A stretch of 64,000 nucleotides of DNA from Bimuria novae-zelandiae CBS 107.79 (lineage: Eukaryota > Ascomycota > Dothideomycetes > Pleosporales > Didymosphaeriaceae), in assembly GCA_010015655.1 (NCBI GenBank), contig ML976702.1:1-64000 (forward strand), given 5' to 3'. Positions 12,531 through 24,064 of the stretch are shown piece after piece. Below the pieces are notes generated by a model. The model was not told the DNA's origin and ran no database searches. It worked only from the letters and a program-made list of their open reading frames with translations. The first letter of the stretch is position 1. Every line of letters starts with the position of its first letter. The position numbers and the translations under genes were made by a program.

Positions 12531-14860
12531 GTCTATAATACGGGGGAAGCTTATTAGCTTGTTCCCTATAAAAGATACGCCATAAGTTCTTAAAAGCTTT
12601 AGGTAGTAACTTTTATAGGTTTACCTTCGGCTTGCGGGTTAACGCCTTCTATATATCCTTTATTAATATAGAAAACACCTTAGCCCTGTTTCCTAGGCGT
12701 TGATTACGCCGATCTAGGGCTATAAAAGCTATAGCTAATACCCCTTAGGGCTTTATTAATAGTTTCTTACCTTTTTAGTTACGGATACGGGGGCCTAAAC
12801 TTCTAATCTAGATTAATTTCTTCGCTAGGGCCAGTTTAACCCTATTCTTCTTTATTTAGGTTAGGCCGAGGATTAGGTCGTACGACCCGTTGTTAGGTAA
12901 GACGTATAGTTATATTAATTCTATATAGCTATTAATATCTACTTTTAGTTAGACTACTTCGCGTACGAAGAGTCGTATGCCTCTAATACTAATAACCTCC
13001 TATAGATAGGGTAGGTTCTTACGCTGTAGGTAGGCTTTCGTTATAAGTTTTTCTAATATAAATTTAAAGGTTAAATAACCTAAATTAATTATCGTTAATG
13101 TAAACACAATGTCATTAATAAGCAAGTATACTATTACTAGTGTTAAGTCTAGCTATAGCCTTTAAAAGTTATTAAAACTTATCTTTTACCCTTTTCTTAC
13201 TTTTACCTCCTGGCGGCGACTATTGCTAGGAGGACCTAGTTTTCTAAATTAGTAAAGACTATATTAAACTCTTTATTAGAGGATTCCTTAGTAGCAGGTG
13301 CAGCGGCGCGAACTTATACTAGTTTTATTATAGGTTAAAGTTTACACTACTTTACGCGATGTCCCGTATCTTTATAATAGAAATAGGAACTATTCTTTTT
13401 ACGGGTTTCTATTACCTCGCACGACACCCACGTGGCTCGTTTTTAGGTGTTACTAGACCTATGTCCCGTGGCTCTATCTATTACTTAGTGTCTTTTATCT
13501 TGGCTTCGTCGGCCGGACATCCTTCCAGGGTTAGCTTAAGTAGGTTCCTAATCTATTTCGTCTGGCGCCCCGTTCTTAGCAGAAAACTTTAGTAGCTATA
13601 ATATGTTTTAAAAAAGGTTTTCTTTAACCTTATTAACTCTCTTCTAGACCCCTTACAGGTCCTAATTATTATCTATATCTACTATAACTATTTAGTCCTG
13701 TAAGTCCTCGCGGAGGCTCTAAAGGTATAGGTTCTTTAGGATCTCCTAACTATGCTCCTCGGCTTCTATAGCACAGTTATTAAAATTAAGATTAAAGTTA
13801 CGAAGCTTCTAGTTCCCTTATTATATTATAAGTAAGCGGTTACGCGCGATTTCTTTCGCTAGGTAGTTACGAAAGTTATAGTCTAGTAGCTCCTAGAGGT
13901 TAGCTTCGGTGCACCCTGGGTAGTAGTCTAGGTATATAATTCCTACCGTCGCTGCACGTCCTATTAATTGACTAATAATGTATCTAGGTATATTTCCGAG
14001 GCAGTCCCTATCCTCTAGGAGCTTATATCGTACTACTATCCTAAAGTAGCAGTAATCCCGTTATTTACTATTAAAGTAGGCTAAGTTAGGGATTTTAGGG
14101 CGGCGGCTTCTTCCTTAGTTTAAGATAAGCTCTACTATTAATCTCTTTAGTAGCTCTATTTATTAGTCTACTTTTAATAGCTAATTCGTACCTCTCGTCT
14201 CTTAGGAGTATTATCGTGTTATTAAGGGTTCTTAGCGCTCCCTTACTATTTCTTTAGTTAGTCCTCTTGCTCCTTGTAATAGAGTCTAAAAAGTGTCCTA
14301 AAGGTTAACAAGTGCTTTAATCTTATTTAGGAATTACTATATTTTGTTCTCGTCGACTCTTAATGCCTAGAGTTTAGTTATAAATAGGAAGGCTATCCTT
14401 TTATTTCCCTAGCTATTACTTCTTTATAAGCTAATAGCTTGCTGCGTATAATCGTTTGCGCTAAGATATAGACCTTTAGTAAAAGGTCTTATTCTTGTTT
14501 CTATAACTTCTTTGTTTAGTAAAGATAGTCTTGCTAGCGTTAAGTGTCCCTTAGGATTCCTTCTTAATTACTTACTAGGGAGGATTCTGTCTCCTTGCAG
14601 GTCTAGGCGTCGCCTTTATAGTATTTATCTACGTAAGTCCTTTAACTTCGTGTGCTACTTCGCAGCTTTAGTCTATAATTATATTTAAAATCTACTCGTC
14701 CCGCGATAGGTAGAAGTAATTAAATTTAATATAAGGGGCTAGGTGCTTAAAGAGCTAAAGGTGCTAGAAGAATACTTATAAATTTAATAAAGAGTCCAAA
14801 GTTATGCTTCGGGCGTTAAACTTATATATCTGGGGTTCGCATAACCGAGGGTTAAGGATC
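12531..14860 (-). mobile_element. Degenerate gypsy-like gag/protease remnant
   Basis: AT-rich, stop-filled sequence. Read on the minus strand, a stretch near 12960-12700 resembles a retroviral-type protease region of fungal gypsy elements (a segment reading NLILGLT, then a Lys/Arg-rich tail), and the part to about 14300 resembles a gag body rich in charged helices. No reverse transcriptase was found. LTRs were not recognised. The left end abuts the helicase array and the right end abuts hAT transposase sequence. The family call is tentative; that it is retroelement-derived and RIP-mutated is more secure. Confidence 0.4.
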
Positions 14861-14879
14861 CGAGGCAATAACTGGGCGT

Positions 14880-15650
14880 AGCCCATTACACCTACTACTC
14901 TTACTTTAAGCGTGCTATTAAGCTATAGCCTGCTATTACTACGTACGCTAATTATTACATAAAACGTATCCGTAATAAGGACACGTACGCCATAACTCGG
15001 GGTAATAAGCTACTAGAGGCGTAGTTATGGATGCAATCTAACGGGCTCTTAGCATATAACTAGGCGGTTGTTACTAAGTATATAGACGCTTTAAGGCCAC
15101 TAAAAGCGGTAATAAAGCGCCTAGAGGGACGTGGCCAAGGCGGATATTTTGGCGCGATTACTAAGATTATTCTAGTCTTTAAGTATATTCTAACATACTA
15201 CAAGCAGCGCGTTAAAGCCTATAAAGCTATTAATTATAATGCGCACGATAAAGCGCCTAAAGACTATTTTACTACTAATTTACGCGTAGCCTGGGCGAAA
15301 GCCAACGCTTACTACGCTAAGCTTAACTACTCTCTAGCCTACTACGCTGCTATAATTCTCTATTCCTACTATAAAATATACTGCAACGTTACCTAGAGTA
15401 ATAAATCTAGGTAGCTTAAGGAAAATAACCGCGCGTTTCGCGCGCTTTGGGCGAAGTATAATACCTTATTACCTATACGTTGGCGCCCCGTGGTGCTTCC
15501 TAACAATATAGATAACGCGATTAAGAGCCTTATTAATCCTAACGCGACTAGTAATATTAATATTAAGCTAGATAAGTTTAAGTAATAGTGGAGAAGCGAG
15601 CCGCGCGCTAAGAAAGGTACTAAGTATATAAATAACCTTATAAAATACTA
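14880..15650 (+). pseudogene. hAT transposase, upstream part (interrupted by pogo element)
   Basis: The plus-strand frame shows a hAT-type catalytic/insertion-domain segment: a conserved RPLKAVIKRLEGRG-like motif, then a GAITKIILVFKYIL helix and a YYAKLNYSLAYYAA segment. Internal stops at RIP-type positions inactivate it. The frame runs up to a TA at 15649-15650, where a pogo element begins, and resumes after the matching TA at 23525. The N-terminal BED-type part was not found; sequence to the left is other retroelement DNA, so the 5' end appears truncated. Confidence 0.7.
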
Positions 15651-15749
15651 ACATGCCCGTGCGCGCAACGCCCGGATTCGCGTAATACTCTATAAATACT
15701 ATCTTAGTAATCTTAAATTTAAAGCTATATAATGCCACATAATAGCTTA

Positions 15750-16243
15750 ATATTTATAAAAACGTAGTAGTGTAGTAACTAGATGCTTGTAATTAACTTA
15801 TACTATCTAAATTTTTATAAAAGGTTAACGCTACAGCTACGTAATATAACTTTAGGTAGAGTAGTAAATAGCTTATTTTTAGCTTAAATACTAGCGTAAG
15901 CAGCGCTAGCGCGTTTTTAACACTTATTACTTAATAGGGCTACTTATAAGACGAGTTACTTACGCTTTTAAGCTTATTAGGTAAGTTTTTTTTAGTATTA
16001 AGCTTTAACTTTACGCGCGCGTTTAGTTACTTTCTTAGCTTACTTAATCTTTTTTATCTCTTTAAGCCTCTACCTCTCTACACGCTTTCCCTTAAGCTCT
16101 ACTTAATACTATAGTTAAGCCTCTTCGCGCTACTTTTTAGTCTATACTTTTTAGAGTTTTTCTTTTATTATATCTTACTTCTATACTACTTCTCTAGCTT
16201 AAGCCTCGCGTAACTTGCGGGGAGACTAGTAAATAGCGCTACT
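15750..16243 (-). pseudogene. Pogo transposase C-terminal tail (downstream of copia insertion)
   Basis: The minus-strand reading has the highly charged C-terminal tail typical of fungal Fot/pogo transposases (a SPRKLREA-type motif followed by Lys/Arg/Glu-rich helical sequence). It continues the transposase interrupted at 21544 by the copia element. RIP-type stops are frequent. Confidence 0.5.
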
Positions 16244-16248
16244 ATAAT

Positions 16249-19200
16249 TGTTAGATTTGATAGTGTTCTGTCACTTTAAGATAATGCGATAGATAAGTTG
16301 ATAGATGTAATAATGGATTAATTAATTATCGTCTTTTAATCTGTCTAGAATGTAGATGTGTGCGAGGATCCTGAAAGTGCTAATATAGCGCTAGCCTTAT
16401 TTAGAATGGTATAAACAAGAAAGTGTTCCAGCCTCATATCCACAATAGATAGAGGCCGTATAATTAGACACACCCCCTTAGCTTAGGCTTATCCTTAAGC
16501 TGGACCTTCGCATTATTTATCTATCTATTATTCTAACTTAAAGACCTCTATCCTCTGCTGTAGATCCTGCAGGGCAACCTCTTGATTAGTAATCTTGTCT
16601 AATATATTTATAAGTCCTAGTTTATCTAGAAACTTGCTTTATTTGTTTATTAGCAGGGCCTTTGTGAGTCTATCTGCAACTATGTCCTCTAAGCGTTAAT
16701 AGTCCACCTTAATAGTCCCACGTGTAACTTCTTGCCTTAGCCAGTAATTATAGATATCTACATGGCGGAGCTTGGTCTGCAGCTTTGCGAGTTCTTTAGT
16801 GATAAGGCAGATAGTCTGTTAATTATCGCAGTTAATTGTGATTGGATAATTGCTTATAGTAATCCAAAGCTCTCGGAGTAATCGTGAAGTAAAGATAGCC
16901 TCTTTAGCCACTTATGAGAGCGCTAGAAGTTTGGCCTCTATTATTAATATAGTGACTATATCTTGCTTGCTTGCTCTCCAGGCAATCAGGCCGCTAAATA
17001 GCTTAATAATGTATCCTTGTGAACTCTTGCGATTAAGTGTATTGTTAGCAAAAGATACGTCGCTTATAACTTTTAAAGTATCTGCACCCCTAAGCTAAAG
17101 ACCTAACAATTTAGTATTAGCAAGATAGAGGAAAACTTAGTTAGTAGCCACTTAGTGCTCTTTGCTTGGGTTAGAAAGAAATCGTGATAATCGAGAACTT
17201 ATAAAAGTAATATCTAGTCGTGTAGTTACTATAGCATAGAGAATTAATCTAACTTTGCGCTAGTATTAATTAATCTTAGCCTTGCTTGCGAGCCCTAAGC
17301 GTGGGAGCAGTTCGACTACTACAATTAGGGTATTATAGCGAATCTTATAGTGATTAATAAGGCGCGATATCTTGTCAATGTATAAAGCTTACGAAAGCCA
17401 GATCTTTCTATTTAAGCGGTCCCTAATAATTTCAATCCCTAGAAACCACTACAGGTCTTTTCCGCTAGTAAGAGTAAACTTAGTTTTTATCTTTATAATA
17501 GCTGCTTCTGCTGCAGGCTTGCGATTCTTCTAATAGGCAATAATAAGATTATCCACATAAAAGAAGATAATAATGCTGTCCTTAATAAGGTAGCATGGCT
17601 CGTGGGGCACTATTTTAAAGCTAATATCACGGAGTGTTAACGTAAACTCTCTTTGCCAGAGTAATAAAGATATGCGCAGTCCGTAAAGTGCTTTATAAAG
17701 TTAAAGGACTGTGCCTGCTCGCGAGTAGCCGCGAGGCATTCTTATGTAAATTTCTCTATTTAACTTTGCGTGAACAAACGCGTTCGTAACGTTATGTTAG
17801 ATAAGCTCTAGGTTAAAGCGAGCTGCAATCGCCATAAGCATGCGAAAGGATTATCCTGCTAGTGTTATGGCGTAGGTTTCTTGCGAGGTAAGGTGCCGCT
17901 GTTAATCGCCTTGCACTACTAGCCTTGTCTTGCATTTCTGTAATTAATAGTATTTATCGAATTTATAGGTATATACCTATATGTAGTTAAGGATTTAATG
18001 GCCTGCTGCCTTCACTAGAGCTGCTGCAACCTCGCTCTAAGACTTTATTTTCTTATGGCTTTATAGATAGGATCGTTCTACTTCCTTCTATATGTTATAA
18101 AGAAGGTGATCTTCGAGCTTGCTTTAGCATGTAGGTAGCTCTAGAAGTACGCTTTAATATAGCTTCTTGCCTAATGTAATTATTTATTAAAGCTACGCCT
18201 TATTAAGAGTCTTGCCTTTGTATTTACTGTTGCTGCTAGCTTTAGTGCCTGCTATAAAGGCTACGGCCCACGGGCTTGTTCGTAACTGCCCTATTTGCAA
18301 CTCTTAGGGTAGTCTAGCTTAATCGCCTCCTGCTATTAGTTGTGCAAGGAGTGCTACTAGTAGCGGTGTTAATAGAGGCGTTAGATATTCGTACCTAGCT
18401 CTCCTGCCTTACTTATACTCAGGAGCTCCTTCAACCTCTAGCGCTTTACTAATTGTCTTATTCTTAAAGAAGGACTTAATAGCTTACTCTTATTAAGGTA
18501 AGGGAGGTAACTCTACTAATTATACCTAGGCTGCTATTTCTTTTAATATACTGTGCATAAGGTTGTCTATTAGGTCTTTGGTTTTGCCTAAGAATATAGT
18601 ATCCTTATCGAATATTACATCGCGAGTACTGATTGTCTTTGCTAGAGAGGGAATCTATATTCTCTAGATGTTGGTTGATCTGTAGCCAATAAGGTAGCCA
18701 ATCCATGCTTTAGGGTTAAGCCTCTAAAGCCTGCTTTTGCCACGTTTTGTGTCGTTAGTTATCGCAAACGCTTTGCAGCCATATGCTTTTAGGTAAGCTT
18801 AATTAGGCTTCTTTAGTTAGGTAACAATGCCGTTCTAAAAGGCTACTATCGTAAAGAACACTTTATATAGAGATTGCTATTAGTTAGTGTAGTTTAGCGT
18901 TTAATTATACAGGTAGACCGCGGCTCGCGTGATCTTAGGCTATATCTACTATAGTAAATTAGAGTTAAGTCGCATTATGCGCGCTTTCTCCTTAATTACA
19001 CCCTTTAAGTATTCTGCTTCTTTATTTTATACTTAAGTATCTAGTGCTAAAAGCTTAATCTTGATACCTTGCGCTACGTACTACTTCTTAATATTAGCCT
19101 TAATAGAGAAGATCTTATTGTTGGATTCAATTACTTTTACTATAATGTTATATTGTACTTCTATGAACCGTACAAAAGTACTAAGTAATTTGATAATTAA

Positions 19201-21543
19201 CCGTGCTGGGCGGTTATCCTTAAAGTAGAAGTCCCATGCGAAGCCGGAGAATTAATTAGTAATTAGTATTTAGCTCTTCTCTCTTGTTGAGCTGTCTGCT
19301 TTATAGTCGTGAAAGTCTATTGCGACTCGCTCGCCAGGGCCTTTAGTTCGCTCCCTGGCTTACTAGCGTATTTGCTATTTTAGTTTTGCTTTGCCGCAGG
19401 CGTCACATTTGACTATAGGGAGATCTTTAATCCTTACCCCCTTAGATTGCTGCACGAGGTGTTTGAGGGCCTAAGGGCCTAAATAGCCTAATTACTAGTG
19501 CTAGGTCTATGCGTTTGCCTTCTACGGTCTTTGTTTTATGCGTGTGTTAGTCTTGTAAGTGGCGTGCGCAGCATTAGTAGGAATACTACCTACTAGTCTT
19601 GTTCTATATTCTAACACCTATTGTCTATGTAATTCTTAGAATTCTACTAGTATAGTATTATCTCTTCTCTTTAGAGTCGTTAGGTCTGCCCTTATGTCCC
19701 ACTAAAGGCCTTGCCTCTGGAGTAATTAGAATAATACAAGGTTGCAGAGTAGATTAAGGCAATAGGCTATATTATCTAGCTATATTATTTAATTGCCGCT
19801 TGCACTCTATATGTTAAGATAGATAGTCCCGTATCCTTTAATCTATATTTGTGTATTCCCTGCCTATATGAAGTCTCCTGGCGCCGGTGGCTGGTATAAG
19901 ACAAAGCGATCGATGTTGTTAAAGATATGGCAGGTTGTGCCTAAATCGAGTATGGCTGAGCATTGTAATAGGTACATGTTTAATTTAGTATAGAAAGATG
20001 TGGCGTTAAAGCTTGCTAGGATTTTAGTAATCTTGCGTCTATCTAGTCACTTATTATTAGCCTTAGTAATTCGAGTTAGAGTAGGAGTATATAATAATTT
20101 AATTATAGGTGCCTGTAATCTAGCCCTCTTTATTATCCTTAGGCTTTCTTAAAGCGCAGGGTTATTCTTTAGCCTAAACTTAATTAGGGTAACTATGCTC
20201 GGCTTTGGCCTAAACTATTCTGGTTATTTATCTAGGAAAGCGTAGAAGTAGTCTTGTAGACTATAGCGTTGTTTATAAGCAGGGCACTTAAGGCTACTAG
20301 CTATTACTAGCTTATTGTCTGTAATTGCGGACTGCTTGGCTCTAGTACGTTGACTATTATTTTGTTATTTATAAGGTTTACCCTAATGTTTTAATGTTGC
20401 TGCTTTATCCATAAGAGAGGCGTCCTTGTCTGTAGCCTAGGTGGATTTACCACCGTTAGTGAGAGATAAACCTGTAGTAGTAAAAGCGCCCTTTTATTTG
20501 CCCTTAATTAGGTGCTACAGGATTATATAGTCTTAAAAGAGTTTTATTATGTGCTTTCGTAAGATAGCTGCATCCTTGCTTCTATATTACTAGAAGGTCG
20601 TTACTTATATAGGTGCAATATAGATAACTGCCTTTATAAAGTCTTCTTTAACTAAGTCTAGCCTTTAAAGTTTTAGGACCTAATTAGTCTCTGCTTCTGT
20701 GGCTGCATGATCGTACTTAGATAGCTATATAGCCTATAATCTGGCTATTCTTATTGGCTTAAGGGCTTCTTAGTATCTTGCCCTTAATCGTCTGTATTCG
20801 TCTTGCAGGTCTACCCTAACTGTGATTATAAGGTTATTAATCTACTGCCTAATTAATTAATCTAAGAGGTAGTAGTTGTTTTGGAGATGCGCAGAAACTG
20901 TTAATTAGATAATAGTAACTACTTGGTTTAGGCTAGCCTGTTCCTCTTGGTATTCGCGATCCATAATCTTGTATATTTCTAGCTATTCTTTGTGATAATT
21001 GCTATTGTCTTTGTATGCTTTCGCGCCTGCCGTTAAAAGATGTAAGGGCATTATTAGCATATTATTTGGATTCGTAGTTGTATACGCCGTGCTTGGCTGG
21101 TAGTTGCCTATTGCGGGAGGTATTGGCATTACGGGTTTCTATCTTGGTTTATCTATTAGCGCTGGGTTAATAATGTTCCAGACCTTTAGGAATTGGGATT
21201 TTATTTTTAGTTAGTTCAGCCACGGTGTGTAGTTCGTGTAGTCGGTCAGGATCACTGTAGGATCTCTAAGGGTCGATAGGGCCATTACAGTTAGCTTAGC
21301 GGAGGCAATGAGACTCTTAATTATTAGATTTAATAGTGTTCTGTCACTTTAAGATAATGCGATAGATAAGTTAATAGATGTAATAATGGATTAATTAATT
21401 GTCGTCTTCTAATCTATCTAGAATATAGATGTGTGCGAGGATCCTGAAAGTGCCAATGCAGCGCTAGCCTTATTTAGAATAGTATAAACAAGAAAGTGTT
21501 CTAGCCTTATATCCATAACAGATAGAGGCCGTATAATCGGACA
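16249..21543 (-). mobile_element. Complete Ty1/copia LTR retrotransposon (RIP-mutated)
   Basis: LTRs of 222 bp each lie at 16249-16470 and 21322-21543, in direct orientation, starting TGTTAGATTTG and ending in ACA. The perfect 5-bp target duplication ATAAT is at 16244-16248 and 21544-21548. A polypurine tract (reads GGGGGTG on the minus strand) abuts the 16249-16470 LTR, so that is the 3' LTR and the element is transcribed on the minus strand. The LTR copies differ almost only by CpA/TpA-type transitions, including loss of the terminal TG in the 21322 copy, which is direct evidence of RIP. Full length is 5295 bp. Confidence 0.92.
16471..21321 (-). pseudogene. Copia gag-pol polyprotein, stop-filled
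   Basis: On the minus strand, in the copia order integrase then reverse transcriptase: an integrase core about 19340-19050 (GERVAIDFHDY segment), then a reverse transcriptase about 17830-17400 with NAFVHAKLNREIYIRMP, an ALYGLR motif and FYVDNLII at the catalytic YVDD-type box (second Asp changed to Asn). TAG/TAA codons interrupt the frame repeatedly at former Trp/Gln positions. RNase H sequence follows towards 16500. The element cannot produce a functional polyprotein as read here. Confidence 0.85.
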
Positions 21544-21692
21544 ATAATACTTTTAGCGCTATTAAAGGTTAAGGACTTTACTCTTCTTCTTATACTTTTA
21601 CTTATACTAAAGAGCCTCCTTTAAGCCCTTATTCTTATACTTTAAAAGCTTATTCTATATAAAGAGATAGTAAAGGCTTAAACGCAGCTTTT

Positions 21693-22150
21693 TGTTAAGA
21701 TCCCAAAGAGGTAGTTATTCTCTAAGGGGCTAAGGTTGGTTCTCGGGCAGGAGTACTAGTAGGACGGGAAAGAGTTGTAGTAATAGCTTACGCCTGTTAC
21801 TAAGGGCGTTAGTATTAAAGGTATGTATGGCATAATTAAATTAACAAGGTTGCTTATTTAGATCCAAACGATAGATTAATAAACAGGTTAAACACAAATG
21901 CCTTAAGGGTATTTGTGTAGGTTTATATATAAGAGGGGTAAACCTTACTATCTATCTCTCTTTCTACCGTCCCTAGATTCCGATAGATGGTCGCGCCGTC
22001 CGTGAATGGTACACCTCCCACAATCTTGGCAGGATGGTATGTCTTGGCTAGATGGTACATCACGTGACCTCGGTTACGCGACCCCGCCGAGTGTCACTTC
22101 CACTAAGGCCCGTTGGTCCTCCACGTTCCATACATGTTTAGATCCTAACA
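21693..22150 (-). mobile_element. Solo LTR (458 bp) with CTTTT target duplication
   Basis: Bounded by TGTTAAGATC and GATCCTAACA, with CTTTT immediately before (21688-21692) and after (22151-22155). No internal retroelement sequence lies beside it, so it is a solo LTR left by LTR-LTR recombination. It is the reverse complement of the LTR at 26968-27426 with mostly transition differences. Inserted into the pogo transposase. Confidence 0.9.
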
Positions 22151-22155
22151 CTTTT

Positions 22156-23480
22156 TTACCTTATATTAATAGCTATTATTAATAATAATAACTTAAACTA
22201 ACTAACTTATCTTTCTCTAATTACTATTAAAGAGCCCTAATAATAAGCTTCTTTTAGCTTCTAACGTGCTAGCAAATCTATAAAAAATAATATTAGTATT
22301 TATTAGCTAGATTCTAGTAGCTTTAAACGCCTTAAATATAAGGCTCTTTGTAAAGGAGGATATTTAGACTCTCTAGAAAAGTAGGAAGAAGTCTCCTTTC
22401 TTAATTAAAATAAGGTCTTAATCCTTATAGAGATAGTTAGTAAGCTTATTAGAGTAGGCTTAAGAGAGTAGCTTAAATAGTACTATATTAAGCTGCTAGA
22501 GCGTGTAGGTTAAATAAGGAGAAAGGACTATAAGGAGGATCCTATAGTAGTTATAGTAGTTAATAAACTCTATTATAATATAAGATCTATAACTATTAAG
22601 GATAAGCAATCGCTATCTCCCTAATTACTATTTTATATAGTAATTAAACACCTACTCTAGCTAAGCTAGGACTATGTTATTATTTAACTAGCTTATTAAA
22701 AATAATAAGATAAAGACCTTATGCTCTCCTTCTTTAATATTCTTTACCTAACTTAATTATATAGCTCCTTTTATAGCTACGTAGATAAGGACTAAAGGTA
22801 GTAAGCTCCTATTAGCGTAATAGTAGGCTAGGACTATTAAAAACTTACGTAATTTATTTTAAAAAAATGCTTAAACCTCCTTCTTTTCCTATTAACGCTT
22901 ACTAAATATCCTCTTACTTCTACCTATTAAGCTAATTAAAAAGCCCTTCTTATCTATATTATATATATCTCGAGCCTTAAGGTGGTATTTAGTAATCTTT
23001 TAATGCAGTAGCTTAAAGTAGAGATAGTATTTTAACTTAGAATTAGCTAGGTAGCGCGTACGATCCATGGCGCTAGTCTACTTTAAGATAAGATAGATTT
23101 TGTATTAATTAATAAAGCGAGTAACCTAGCTCTTGCTAAGCTACTAATAGGCTACTTCTAATAAGAAATTCCTAATTATCTTCCTTATAAGAGGTAGGCC
23201 TTGCTTAGTAAGCTTAGTAATATATCGTATAAGCTCTAGCTCCTGTTGTGGGCTACGTTTAAGCTAATAAAATACCTAAGTCTTACGTGGGGCCTAAAGG
23301 CCTTAATATTTTTAACTAAGCGTTAATTAATTAACATTATATTTAGCTATAAGTTTTATATATAAGAGTTAATTTCCTAGCTCGTGTAATTCTAATTCTT
23401 TAATTACTACTTAAATTAGGTCTATATTAATAGAGTTATATTACGTTAAAGTTTAGTATTAATTACGCGTTTTAGTATTA
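22156..23480 (-). pseudogene. Pogo/Fot DDE transposase, main part
   Basis: The minus-strand frame reads a DDE_1-type transposase: a YNIDKKGFLISLIGRSKRI segment (catalytic Asp region, near 22950), then LLILNSYRSY (second Asp changed to Asn), and a PYLTYTLQQLNIVLFK-like third-Asp region. Substitutions at catalytic Asp (D to N) and many TAG/TAA codons are the changes expected from RIP. The C-terminal part is cut off by the solo LTR at 22150 and continues at 21692-21549 and beyond the copia element. Confidence 0.75.
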
Positions 23481-23524
23481 GGTAAGGTATTACGCGAATC
23501 CGGGCGTTGCGTGCACGGGCATGT

Positions 23525-24062
23525 TAGGTAACGTTACGTAATTAATACCCTGCCCTTAGTAAGCTTACACTTAACGTACTCTCTATTCTAGTATTAAGCT
23601 ATAAGTGTAAGCGTATATTTAGTAAGCTTAGCGATCTTCTTAAGTCTCGGCGACGCTTTATGGGACCTTATTTATTAGCGGCTATATAATGCGTACGACG
23701 TTGGCAGAAAGCGGGTTTAGGCAGTAATAACTAGCTTAAGGAGGTAGTAATAAGCACTATAGAGATAGACTTGCTATATAGTATATGTAGCGAGGATTTA
23801 GGTAGTAAGTAATTACTATACAGGGCGGTCTAACTTATATAGTATAATTAAGCCATTTATTAAGCTCTAATCCAAGCTATTAAAAAAAGCTTATTAGGCC
23901 TAACAAGCCAAGCCTTATGGCTCCAAAACAAGCCTCAAGCCAAGCTAAAGGCCATGGCTTGTTTGGCTTAATTGTTGGCATGTCTGGCGGTAGCTTGGTT
24001 GAGGCTACCTTAGAGAAGAAGCCTTTAAGGTAATAAAGTTCTAGTAGTAGTTTCTGGCGCAC
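23525..24062 (+). pseudogene. hAT transposase, C-terminal part (downstream of pogo element)
   Basis: The plus-strand frame reads the hAT C-terminal dimerisation region: YPALSKLTLNVLSI, then CKRIFSKLSDLL, RRRFMGP and CVRRWQKAGLG, collinear with the segment ending at 15650. The first 350 bp are coding-like. From about 23880 follows a Lys/Pro-coding, AAGCC-rich stretch that may be the element's end, though I could not match it to a left inverted repeat. Confidence 0.7.
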
Positions 24063-24064
24063 CG

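Larger units (their letters stand above)
15651..23524 (-). mobile_element. Pogo/Fot-type DNA transposon with nested copia and solo LTR
   Basis: The terminal inverted repeats match closely: ACATGCCCGTGC at the left end, its reverse complement at the right end, and identity continuing for about 40 bp with few transitions. TA target duplications lie at 15649-15650 and 23525-23526. Subtracting the copia element plus its 5-bp duplication and the solo LTR plus its 5-bp duplication leaves about 2.1 kb, a normal size for fungal pogo elements. Transposase is read on the minus strand. Inserted into a hAT transposase at the left and right flanks. Confidence 0.85.
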
